Below, one piece after another: positions 5,783-12,053 of a stretch of DNA of 12,053 nt (positions within the stretch are counted from its first letter, which is position 1; each line of letters begins with the position of its first letter). The translations under genes and the position numbers were made by a program. This stretch comes from an uncultured bacterium (GTDB lineage: Bacteria > Planctomycetota > UBA1135 > GCA-002686595). The DNA lies in the NCBI GenBank assembly GCA_902826945.1, contig CADEGS010000135.1:1-12053 (forward strand). Reading direction: 5' to 3'. The notes under the pieces are model-generated. The model ran no database searches. It saw only the letters and a list, made by a program, of their open reading frames with translations, and was not told the origin of the DNA.

Positions 5783-7617
5783 GACTTCCGCGCCCGGCCC
5801 TTGGCCTTCTTGCCCGAGCGCTTCACGGATCCGCGCCGACCCTTCGCGTCGGCCTTCGCGGTAGGTTCCGCCTTCTCCGCCGCGAGCCAGCGCGGCTCGG
5901 GCACCTCCTCGACCGCGCGCCGCTCGAGCGCCGCGACGTCGATCCCGAGCGCCGGCAGGACATCGCCCGCGAGCGAGAGCATGCCGCCGAGTCGGTCCAG
6001 CGTGACCCCGGAGCGGTTCAGGACGGCGAGCAGGCGCGGCCGCGTGATCTTGCACCACAGGTCGCGCTCGACCGTCTCGCGCGTCGCCGCCTTCCACGCG
6101 GCGAGCCGCCCTCGGTTCACGGCCGAGCTGTCGCCGCCGTAGGCCCGCCCGTTCCAGTGAGTCGAGCCGCCGCCCAGGCACTTCTCCGCGAGCAGCTTGA
6201 GCGCCGCGGCGCGGTGCACCTCGCCGCCCTGCAGCTCGAGCTTCTCGAGCTGGGCCACCACCTGGTCGAGGACCCACGCCGATCGACGCCCGGCGACGCG
6301 CGCGCGCGCCGCCTTGCGGCGCTCTGCGGGCGTCGCCTCGCGGGCCTTGGCGGCTCGCTTGCCCCGCTCCCCGCCGGAGGCCGACTCTGGCCCGGGTCCC
6401 AGCGTGACCCACCGCACGGAGAAGTCGCCGGACAGCTGCAAGCCTGGACGCGCGCTCGCCGCGCCCTTCTTGGCGCCGCGCACGTGGTGCGAGTGGACGA
6501 CGTGCGCGCCCTTGAGGTCTCGCAGGCCCACCAGCTCGTCGCGCTCGAGCGTCGCGTAGTTGGGCTTCCTGGCGATCAGCACCAGGCGGTCGCCGTGCTC
6601 GGCGCGCGCGGCCGCGATCTTCGCCTGGGCGTGGGCCACCAGCTTTCCGCGCCAGCACTCGAGGTCCAGGCACAGCGCGCCGGCGGCCGCCCTGTCGCGC
6701 CTGGGGGCCACGTCGAGCAGCGAGTCGAACAGGCCCGCCGGCGCCGCGTCGCTGCGCTTGCGGCACGCCGCGCAGCTGCCGGCCTTGGGCACCAGCGTCT
6801 CGTCGCCGAGGCCCCAGGGGGCGAGGCCGAGGTCGGCGTGGCGGCGCGCGAGCTCGCGGCGAAGCTGCGCGCGGGTGGGGACCACGCCGCGACGAGCCTC
6901 CGCCAGCTGCTCGTCCTGGACGTCGTGCGGCTGGGTCGCAACGAGCTCGAGCAGCTCGACGCCCCACGAGCGCGCGGGGTGCTCGCCGTCGTCCTCCTCG
7001 CCGATCGTCCTCTCCCACGCGCTCCCGCGCCCCTTCCCGCGCGGCAGGGGCCTACCAGAGAGCACGGCGCGCCACGCGGGCGACAGGTTCAGGAGGTTGC
7101 GGCGGCGCGCGACGTAGGCGAGCGGCTTCCCGATCGCCCCGGCGGCCTGCTCCAGCGAGCGGCCCGAGGCGAGCAGGCCCTCGAGGGCCTCGGCCTCCTG
7201 CATCGGCGTGAGGTCACGGCGCTGGAGGTTCTCGACCAGGCGCAGCTCGTGGGCCTCGAGCTCGTCGAGGTCGCGGAACACGTAGCAGGGCAGCTCGTCC
7301 ACCAGGCCCTCGGACGCGGCCAGCCGGCGAGCGCCGGCCACCACCTCGAACCTCCGACCGGCGGGCCCCTCGCCGATCAGGCGCACGAGCAGCGGCTGCA
7401 GGATCCCGCTGCGGCGGATGGACTCGCGCAGCTCCTCGAGGGCGGCGTCGCGCTCCACGGGGCGGTTGCGCGCGGACAGGGACAGCTGCTCGCGGTCCAG
7501 GAACTCGGGCAGCCGCTGCCGCGGCGGCGGCGGGTTGTCGGGCACCGCCGGCGGGGCGGGGGCGGGCGCCTGGTCGGGGACGGGCGCGGGCGGGCGGGGC
7601 TTGGTTCGTGCTGCCAT
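5779..7617 (-). CDS. parB: ParB-like DNA-binding protein with cysteine module, 612 aa
   Basis: After a Pro/Ala-rich disordered head (1-35), residues about 40-135 match the ParB/Spo0J N-terminal domain. This includes a RR-containing nucleotide-binding motif (GARR, 95-98) and ENLQRRDLTPMQEA (129-142). A helix-turn-helix region follows (about 152-178). A module with Cys282-x2-Cys285 and Cys316-x4-Cys321, then K325, looks like the metal-binding insert known in plasmid and phage ParB-like proteins. The long C-terminal part (430-570) is helical and the tail (583-612) is Lys/Arg-rich. ParB proteins bind centromere sites and use CTP; in phages they also act as regulators. No ParA partner is in the window, so partition is not shown. 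ATG 7617 has CAGGAG about 10 nt upstream. Confidence 0.85.
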   Translation of the reverse strand: MAARTKPRPPAPVPDQAPAPAPPAVPDNPPPPRQRLPEFLDREQLSLSARNRPVERDAALEELRESIRRSGILQPLLVRLIGEGPAGRRFEVVAGARRLAASEGLVDELPCYVFRDLDELEAHELRLVENLQRRDLTPMQEAEALEGLLASGRSLEQAAGAIGKPLAYVARRRNLLNLSPAWRAVLSGRPLPRGKGRGSAWERTIGEEDDGEHPARSWGVELLELVATQPHDVQDEQLAEARRGVVPTRAQLRRELARRHADLGLAPWGLGDETLVPKAGSCAACRKRSDAAPAGLFDSLLDVAPRRDRAAAGALCLDLECWRGKLVAHAQAKIAAARAEHGDRLVLIARKPNYATLERDELVGLRDLKGAHVVHSHHVRGAKKGAASARPGLQLSGDFSVRWVTLGPGPESASGGERGKRAAKAREATPAERRKAARARVAGRRSAWVLDQVVAQLEKLELQGGEVHRAAALKLLAEKCLGGGSTHWNGRAYGGDSSAVNRGRLAAWKAATRETVERDLWCKITRPRLLAVLNRSGVTLDRLGGMLSLAGDVLPALGIDVAALERRAVEEVPEPRWLAAEKAEPTAKADAKGRRGSVKRSGKKAKGRARKS

Positions 7618-7698
7618 CGCGAGAGTACTCCTGGTTCCAGCCGCTCAGCAGGGCCGGCGCCCCACCGCGGAGCGCGCGCGCCCGGCCGCGCGGGTGTT

Positions 7699-8346
7699 TT
7701 ACTCGGCCGCGCCCGCGAGCTCGCGCGAGCCCAGCGTGGTCGCCTCGGCCACGGCGCGCAGCTGCAGGAACAGGCGGCGCGCGCGCTCGCGCGTGCCCGC
7801 GGCGTTCCAGGCGCGGCACCGGCCCGAGGGGTGCGGCATCGGGATCAGGCGCGGCCCGCCGAACACGCGCGGCCGGACCACGGTGAAGGGCAGCGCGTGC
7901 TCGTGCCCGAACGCCTCGCGCACGCGCCGCCCGAGCAGGACCAGCGCGAACCTGCGGTCCGGCCTCGAGGCGGCGCGGCGCTCCTCGCGGTCGAGCAGCT
8001 CGGCCGCGGCGCGGCGCGCGGCGGGGATCGACCACCTGCCCGCGTGGTGCAGCAGGTTCGTCCGGTCGAACGCGGCGAGGAACAGCGCGCGGTCGAAGCC
8101 GGAGTACTCGAGCAGGCGGTTCCCGGCGTGGCGGATCCCGCTGCGGTCCGGCCTGAGCCAGCGGTCGGGGCGCCCCTCGGTCGCGGCGTTCGGCTGCTCG
8201 CCCACGACCAGGAGCGGGCGCGCCGGCGAGCACGCCGAGCACAGCCCGGGCTCGACCCACCAGCACGGCGAGCCGCCGCGCGCGACGCACCGCGCGCAGT
8301 CGTCCCCGGTGCAGCCGCACTCGCGGCAGGTGGTCTCGGCGCTCAC
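7699..8346 (-). CDS. Uracil-DNA glycosylase superfamily protein with N-terminal cysteine module, 215 aa
   Basis: Residues 44-53 (PLLVVGEQPN) carry the GExP-type motif of the catalytic loop, and FDRTNLL (93-99) and PMPHPSGRCRAWN (169-181) give the other conserved parts, including the HPS loop that contacts DNA. These place it in the uracil-DNA glycosylase superfamily, which removes uracil from DNA and starts base-excision repair. Before the domain, residues 7-39 contain Cys7, 10, 12, 17, 20, 28, 36 and 39, ending WVEPGLCSAC. This is a compact module seen in small phage proteins and probably binds zinc. Substrate class is not certain. The GTG start at 8346 overlaps the previous stop as GTGA, with GGAGGG 6 nt upstream. 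A phage could use it to act on host or modified DNA, or to guard its own genome. Confidence 0.75.
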   Translation of the reverse strand: MSAETTCRECGCTGDDCARCVARGGSPCWWVEPGLCSACSPARPLLVVGEQPNAATEGRPDRWLRPDRSGIRHAGNRLLEYSGFDRALFLAAFDRTNLLHHAGRWSIPAARRAAAELLDREERRAASRPDRRFALVLLGRRVREAFGHEHALPFTVVRPRVFGGPRLIPMPHPSGRCRAWNAAGTRERARRLFLQLRAVAEATTLGSRELAGAAE

Positions 8347-8627
8347 CGTCGGCCCTCCGCCCAGCCGCGGCGCACGCCGCGGTGCCGGCCCTCGGTCCAG
8401 CCCGAGCGCGCGGCCTGCACCAGGCATCGACCCTCGAGCGTGAGCTGCTCGGCGAAGAACGAGCACGGCGGGGTGACTCCCAGGTCGGCGAGCGCGAGGG
8501 CGAGCACGTCGCGCGGGTCGAGGCCGTCGGCGAGGTGGTAGACCGCCCGCAGCTCGCGGCGGGGCTGGGCCCGGGGGCGGTGCTCGCGCGGCCGCGTCAG
8601 CTCGAACACGAGCCACGTGCAGCTCAC
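8343..8627 (-). CDS. Hypothetical small protein, 94 aa
   Basis: A beta-rich start (CTWLVFELT) and a central acidic/helical stretch (AVYHLADGLDPRDVLALALADLG, partly 29-50) are followed by FFAEQLTLEGRCLVQAARSGW and a basic tail. Cys3, Cys55 and Cys68 are not spaced like a zinc site. No family is recognised. Start GTG 8627 is fused with the preceding stop as GTGA and has GGAGGG about 7 nt upstream. Its stop is fused with the glycosylase start, so the two are probably translated together. Confidence 0.6.
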   Translation of the reverse strand: MSCTWLVFELTRPREHRPRAQPRRELRAVYHLADGLDPRDVLALALADLGVTPPCSFFAEQLTLEGRCLVQAARSGWTEGRHRGVRRGWAEGRR

Positions 8628-8998
8628 GGCTGGCCCTCCGCCGGGGGGGCCGCGCGCCGCCGGCGCGCGGCCTCGTCCATGCGCCGGATCTCCGCGTCCA
8701 CGTGGGCGAGCATTCCCCCGCCGGTGAGCCCGTCGTCGGCCCAGGCGGCGACGCGCAGCGCGGCGTCCGCCGCCGGCAGCAGCACGCGCTGGACGCCGGC
8801 GCCCGCCACGCGCGAGGTGACGAGCCACGCCTGGAACCGGGGCGATCCGGCAGCGGCGCGCGCCCGCGCGCTCGACCAGCGACCGGCCACGAGCAGCGCG
8901 CGCGCCTCGGCCGTGAACCACCGCGCGAGGAGCAGGCACGACCACCGGGTCGCGCCGAACGCCGCGCGCCGTGCGCGCCGCCACGCCGGCCGGATCAC
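8624..8998 (-). CDS. Hypothetical Ala/Arg-rich protein, 124 aa
   Basis: The product is strongly basic at both ends and helical throughout, with a moderately hydrophobic stretch at 60-88. It is less hydrophobic than a true membrane segment, although a stretch at 19-38 (WSCLLLARWFTAEARALLVA) could be a weak one. The C-terminal helix (94-116) is charged. No motif is recognised. It begins with GTG 8998, overlapping the membrane protein's stop as GTGA, with a run of G just upstream, and ends overlapping the next gene the same way. The protein might associate with the membrane protein encoded immediately before it; that is inference from position only. Confidence 0.55.
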   Translation of the reverse strand: MIRPAWRRARRAAFGATRWSCLLLARWFTAEARALLVAGRWSSARARAAAGSPRFQAWLVTSRVAGAGVQRVLLPAADAALRVAAWADDGLTGGGMLAHVDAEIRRMDEAARRRRAAPPAEGQP

Positions 8999-9216
8999 CT
9001 CGGCCCCCCGGGCGCGCCGCGCCGCTCGCGCTGCTCGCGCGCCACGTGGCGGGCCGCCTGATCGACCACGGCCCGCCCCAGCCGCTGCAGCGTCAGCTGG
9101 TAGGCCCTGGTCGCCACGGGGAGCGTCGCCGCCGCCCACAGCCACCACGGGAACGTCCAGGCGAGCGGGCCGTAGCCGAGCACGAGCATCGGGACGAGCA
9201 GCAGCGCGAGCGTCAC
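8995..9216 (-). CDS. Small membrane protein, 73 aa
   Basis: Two hydrophobic segments, about 2-17 (TLALLLVPMLVLGYGP) and 20-36 (WTFPWWLWAAATLPVA), are separated by a short turn, making a likely hairpin of two membrane helices. A charged helical tail follows (39-66) and lies in the cytoplasm or periplasm. The GTG start at 9216 has GGAGGAGGG just upstream and overlaps the prior stop as GTGA. A holin-like role is possible on size and topology, but this gene sits among early-looking genes far from the spanin-like gene, so I leave it as an unassigned membrane protein. Confidence 0.65.
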   Translation of the reverse strand: MTLALLLVPMLVLGYGPLAWTFPWWLWAAATLPVATRAYQLTLQRLGRAVVDQAARHVAREQRERRGAPGGPR

Positions 9217-9404
9217 GAGCCCTCCTCCGGCGCCAGGTCCGCCTTGATCCTCTCGACCATCGGCCCCTTCACGACCAGGATCAGCCACTCGCCCTCCTTG
9301 ACGCCGGCGAACCGGGTGCCGTCGGGGAACGCGTCACCCTCGATCGCCTCCTCGTAGGCCGCCTGGGCGGCCGCGCCGATCCGCGCGCGCATCGGGACCG
9401 TCAC
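9213..9404 (-). CDS. Hypothetical small protein, 63 aa
   Basis: A helical first half (MRARIGAAAQAAYEEAIEG) is followed by a short beta hairpin (EWLILVVKGP) and a charged tail. No motif is recognised. It starts at GTG 9404, overlapping the preceding stop as GTGA, with GGAGGTG about 5 nt upstream, a strong ribosome binding site in this window. It ends the same way with the membrane protein. An in-frame ATG 12 nt inside offers an alternative start. Confidence 0.6.
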   Translation of the reverse strand: MTVPMRARIGAAAQAAYEEAIEGDAFPDGTRFAGVKEGEWLILVVKGPMVERIKADLAPEEGS

Positions 9405-9616
9405 GCTCCCACCTCCGTCGATCGACGTCGCCACTGAGCCACGGCCTGGTCGAACCGCATGAGCAGGGACGGCCGAGCGCGGTGGAACCACCAGCACGAC
9501 GCGGGCGATGAGCCGAGCGGCGGCCGGTGAATCTTCCAGCCCGCGGCCACGAGCGCCGCGGCCCACTCCCCGTGTCGCCGCGCGCGCTCGAGCGGACTCT
9601 CCTGGGCCCTACGCAC
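9401..9616 (-). CDS. Hypothetical small protein, 71 aa
   Basis: The product has a charged N-terminus, a segment WAAALVAAGWKIHRPP (18-33) and an unusual aromatic cluster around SCWWFHRARPS (40-50), ending in an Arg-rich tail. No family is recognised. GTG 9616 is preceded by GAGGGGGAAG at suitable spacing and overlaps the stop of the gene before by 8 nt. It is part of the chain of coupled small genes. Confidence 0.55.
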   Translation of the reverse strand: MRRAQESPLERARRHGEWAAALVAAGWKIHRPPLGSSPASCWWFHRARPSLLMRFDQAVAQWRRRSTEVGA

Positions 9617-10082
9617 GGCGGTCTTCCCCCTCGAACCCGACGGAGTACTCGTCCAGCACGCGAAACACGGCGTGCCCGGCGGCGTCGGAGACGCGCTGCG
9701 CGAGCTCGCGCGCCGTCTGGTCGCTCCCCGGGCTGTAGCTGGTGACGTTCACGGGGCCACGCGGCACGTCGAAGGTCACGAGGATCATGGGCCGGCGCGC
9801 GGGGTCGTCGCGCCTGGTGCCCGACACGAGCCGGCGCACGGCCTCCTCGACGCTCGAGCCGCCGGCGATCTTCTCCGTGCCGATCGTGGTCGGCACCGGC
9901 CGAGGCCCGCCCACCGCCGGCAGGGCCTGGTTCAGGATCCGGGCGAGGTGCTCGACCAGCCACGCGCCGCGCAGCTTCGCCGACTCGGCGGCCTGCTGGT
10001 CGATCATGTACGCCATGTGCCCGACGCTGCAGCCGTCGTCGTGGAGCGCGAACGCGAACGCCCGCCGGCGGGCGCGTCCCAC
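9609..10082 (-). CDS. Hypothetical protein, 157 aa
   Basis: From GTG 10082 the frame reads as coding: nearly every codon between 10076 and 10007 ends in G or C, and GAGGGA lies 6 nt upstream. The protein has an N-terminal basic stretch (GRARRRAFAFAL), a helical region (SAKLRGAWLVEHLARILNQA), a polar middle and a beta-like core PMILVTFDVPRGPVNVTSYS (73-92 counted from ATG 10007). A shorter version would start at ATG 10007, overlapping the preceding gene's TGA as ATGA. Codon bias favours the longer one. No family is recognised. It overlaps the gene before by 79 nt, an odd length that could reflect a frameshift. Confidence 0.55.
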   Translation of the reverse strand: MGRARRRAFAFALHDDGCSVGHMAYMIDQQAAESAKLRGAWLVEHLARILNQALPAVGGPRPVPTTIGTEKIAGGSSVEEAVRRLVSGTRRDDPARRPMILVTFDVPRGPVNVTSYSPGSDQTARELAQRVSDAAGHAVFRVLDEYSVGFEGEDRRA

Positions 10083-10513
10083 CGCGCGTCCCTCGGCACG
10101 CGCAGCGCGCAGCGCGCCTTGTGCACCGAGCGATCGACGAGGTTGAGCCAGTCCTCGATCGGGTGCTGGCGGTCGTGCTCCGGACCGCCCCACAGCGCGT
10201 CCTGGTACTCGCGCTCGTCGTCGACGACCGCGTAGATCGCGGAGCGCCTGGGCGTGAACGCGCTGAGGCTCGCGCCGTCCGGCGGCGAGGATAGATCCAG
10301 CGGGCGGCCGTCGTCCTCGCGCACGAGCGAGCCGTCCTCGCGGGACACGTAGAGCCCGCACTCCGCGGGGAGCACGTGCCGCGCGTTGCCGCGCCTGTCG
10401 CGCAGCAGGTGCGCGCTCCAGAGCATCACCCTCCCCACCACGGGCGTCCACGCGCCGTCCACGATCCAGTCGAACCCGGCCGCGCCCTCGTCAACCCTCG
10501 AGCGATCGTCCAA
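10004..10513 (-). CDS. Hypothetical protein with ERxYQ-like motif, 169 aa
   Basis: The middle of the protein carries DDEREYQDALWGGPEHDRQHPIEDW (split across about 98-122), which resembles small phage proteins of the 'ER.YQ...W....H....W' type whose function is unknown. The N-terminal half (GFDWIVDGAW, VVGRVMLWSAHLL) is not recognised. The start is uncertain: TTG 10513 follows GAGAGG by 8 nt and overlaps the upstream gene by 23 nt, while GTG 10462 in the same frame lies 28 nt after that gene's stop. The last ~20 residues (RSRSRSTTTAAAS) lose the G/C third-position bias that the next gene's frame gains, so the real product may continue in that frame through a -1 shift near 10067-10075. Confidence 0.5.
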   Translation of the reverse strand: MDDRSRVDEGAAGFDWIVDGAWTPVVGRVMLWSAHLLRDRRGNARHVLPAECGLYVSREDGSLVREDDGRPLDLSSPPDGASLSAFTPRRSAIYAVVDDEREYQDALWGGPEHDRQHPIEDWLNLVDRSVHKARCALRVPRDARWDAPAGGRSRSRSTTTAAASGTWRT

Positions 10514-11453
10514 GACGTCCCCCTCTCGCCAGCTGTGAGAGCGCCTCGGCGCCCTCGGTCTCCGGTGCCGCCCGCGCCGCTCGCACGAGCCAGCCCGCGG
10601 GTGAACGTACACGGTCCCCGCGCAGGAGCGCAACGGCCAAGAGCGCCATAGCGCCGCGCAGCCGACCGGGCCGCGCGAGCAGGGACCACTGGAGCTTGCC
10701 GCGGAGCTCCACGCCGGCGCCGCGCAGCGCACTCGCGAGCTCGAACGCCCCGCCGCCCTCGAGGGCGGCCTCCGCCAGCGCGCGCCCCTGCTCCAGGAGC
10801 CGGCGCCTGGCGGGCGGGTCGAGCTCGCGCCGGCCCCCCACCTCGAGCCTGGGCTCCCCGAACGGCAGCGCGAGCTGCACGCCCTCGGCCGCGGCCCCCC
10901 GGGCTCGAGCGCGCCAGTCCCCCACGAGCTCGCGCCAGGCCCTGGGGCAGCGCCGCACGCTCGGGTGCTGCTCCAGGATCCGACGGCCCTCGTCGGCCCA
11001 CCAGGAGGCCTCGTCCTCGCTGAGCACCAGGTGCAGCGTGTCCGGCCAGCGCGGCCGCCGCTCCGGCGCCTCCGCGCTCCACAGCCGCGGCAGGTGCCGC
11101 CCCGGCTCGCGCACGATCGCGAGGGAGGCCTCGAGGGTCGCGAGGTGCGTCCGCAGCGTCCGCTCGGAGGGCGCCTCGCCTCCGAAGCGGCGGGCCCACG
11201 AGCGCCGCAACCCGCTCGCCCCCAGCCGGGCCACGGCGCCCGGCACGTACCACGCCCTCCTGGGGTTCGACCCGAGCGGGCAGGCGAGCTCGACGACCAG
11301 GAGCAGCAGCCGGGCGCGCAGCTGGCGCACGTCGCGGCGGCGCGAGATGGCCTCGACGATCCCGGCGAGGCGGGTGGAGCGCGCCGCCAGCTGGTCCAGG
11401 GGGTCGGTGAGGGGCGACGGGCGGGAGAGCTCGGCGGCGGCTGAGGCTGGCAT
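10491..11453 (-). CDS. Winged-helix protein, possible replication initiator, 320 aa
   Basis: Residues about 43-118 look like a winged-helix DNA-binding domain: helices at 43-57 and 71-90, a recognition helix in APSERTLRTHLATLEA (94-109) and a wing-like SLAIVREPG. Near the C-terminus RVRSPAGWLVRAAR (281-294) resembles the 'NPaGyL' element found in replication proteins of phages and plasmids. Together these suggest a replication initiator or a regulator; neither is proven. It is the first gene of the array. The chosen ATG has GGGGAG 13 nt before it, a bit far. The frame stays open upstream to 11735 with coding-like bias from about 11651, so an earlier GTG start is possible. Confidence 0.5.
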   Translation of the reverse strand: MPASAAAELSRPSPLTDPLDQLAARSTRLAGIVEAISRRRDVRQLRARLLLLVVELACPLGSNPRRAWYVPGAVARLGASGLRRSWARRFGGEAPSERTLRTHLATLEASLAIVREPGRHLPRLWSAEAPERRPRWPDTLHLVLSEDEASWWADEGRRILEQHPSVRRCPRAWRELVGDWRARARGAAAEGVQLALPFGEPRLEVGGRRELDPPARRRLLEQGRALAEAALEGGGAFELASALRGAGVELRGKLQWSLLARPGRLRGAMALLAVALLRGDRVRSPAGWLVRAARAAPETEGAEALSQLARGGRLGRSLEG

Positions 11454-12053
11454 GAGGCGGCAGGTTCTCCCCGCTCGGCCACCCGGGGCGGCCGAGGGCG
11501 GCCGGCGCGCGCCCGCGGCGGGGGCGCGCCGGGCCGCCCGGCTCGACCGCGAGGGCTGCGCCGGCGGCGCGCTGGCGCGGGCCACCGCGGCAGCGCGCCG
11601 CACCCCCCCCGGGCCGCGGTCCCTCGCGCTGTCGCCGGCGACCAGCACCTGGCGCGCGCGCCTTGTAACCCCGCCGGCGCGCGAGGCGCAAGAGAGCAGC
11701 GCGGGCGGCGGTGGCCCAAGGGCGACGCGCGGCACCTCCCGCTCGTGGTTCGTCTTCTATGCCATAGCCCGGAAGGTTCGCTACCATCCTCGCGCCGTTG
11801 GTCGGGCGCGTGAGCCGCCCTCGATCGGCCGGGGAAAATGCGGCGCGCGCCGCGGCCACTTCCCAGGGGCGACCCCTCTCGCCCCCACCGCTCGGCCGCC
11901 GCGCGCCCCACCGGGCCGCACGGTGATCCGCTCCAGGATGGCGGCGGGGACGCGCGAGCGCCCCCAGGCGGGGCGGACACCGGCGGACCATCGCCTGGGG
12001 CCCCACCGTCCCGCACGGCCGGGAGCGGGGCCCAGGGCGAGCCGGGAGGAACC
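11454..12053. other. Upstream region, no confident gene
   Basis: This 600-nt GC-rich region precedes the first gene. Three minus-strand frames remain open across parts of it, one from ATG 11791 giving MVANLPGYGIEDE, but their products are arginine/alanine/proline-rich and lack recognisable motifs. On the plus strand I see no credible gene. A small AT-richer patch at about 11745-11795 stands out, with the palindrome CTATGCCATAG (11757-11767). This is the likeliest place for the promoter or operator of the array. I found no iterons, attachment site or tRNA. Confidence 0.45.
11757..11767. promoter_or_regulatory. AT-rich palindrome in the upstream region
   Basis: CTATG and CATAG form 5-bp arms around a single C in one of the few AT-containing patches of a very GC-rich region, about 300 nt before the first gene's ATG. 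It could be an operator half-site pair or a promoter element. Short palindromes arise easily by chance, so support is weak. Confidence 0.2.

Noticed and set aside
4448..7629. CGCGAGAGTAC shared near 4448-4458 (minus) and 7619-7629 (plus), as a possible ParB site
   Set aside because: An 11-mer shared once in 12 kb of GC-rich DNA is expected by chance and is not palindromic like parS.
5266..8541. A 1091-codon open frame on the plus strand
   Set aside because: It lies antisense to the ParB-like and glycosylase genes, is Arg/Pro/Ala-rich without motifs, and is open only because stop codons are rare in GC-rich DNA.
8995..9216. Calling the two-helix membrane protein a holin
   Set aside because: Size and topology fit, but it sits among coupled early-looking genes far from any lysis gene, so the evidence is too weak.

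Overview
The window looks like one transcriptional block of a bacteriophage, or a prophage or phage-plasmid, whose host is a high-GC Gram-negative (diderm) bacterium. Three things suggest this. The genes are small, densely packed and all on the minus strand, with third codon positions almost entirely G or C. Several products belong to families typical of phages: a ParB-like protein with a cysteine module, a uracil-DNA glycosylase with a cysteine-rich head, a virion/neck-like protein and an Acb2-like cyclic-nucleotide sponge. The last gene encodes a lipoprotein with a C-terminal membrane segment, the architecture of a one-piece spanin, which only makes sense in a host with an outer membrane. 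No terminase, portal, capsid, polymerase, integrase, rRNA or tRNA was recognised, so the phage assignment rests on the gene ensemble. The host could be a proteobacterium, myxobacterium or planctomycete; the sequence alone does not decide.

Reading runs from high to low coordinates. Bases 12053-11454 hold no convincing gene and probably contain leader or promoter DNA. Bases 11453-7699 form a tight operon: a winged-helix, replication-initiator-like protein, then seven small proteins of unknown function (one a membrane protein), then the glycosylase. Most junctions overlap as GTGA or by 8 nt, which implies translational coupling. Bases 7617-4959 carry the ParB-like gene, an 18-codon mini-ORF and three small coupled genes. 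Bases 4872-1467 look like a structural or late segment: a small protein with a disordered head and an SH3-like tail, a basic virion-like protein, and a 743-residue secreted protein coupled to it by ATGA.

After a 275-nt gap with a perfect 10-bp hairpin comes the last cluster (1191-443): an Acb2-type anti-CBASS candidate, a small four-cysteine protein and the spanin-like lipoprotein. Bases 1-442 begin with extreme poly-G, including 42 consecutive G, which may be a sequencing or assembly artefact at a contig end.

The most interesting elements are the Acb2-like counter-defence candidate, the spanin-like lipoprotein beside it, the large secreted protein coupled to a virion gene, the 18-codon coupled ORF, and a reading-frame switch near 10070 that is either a long gene overlap or a -1 frameshift.
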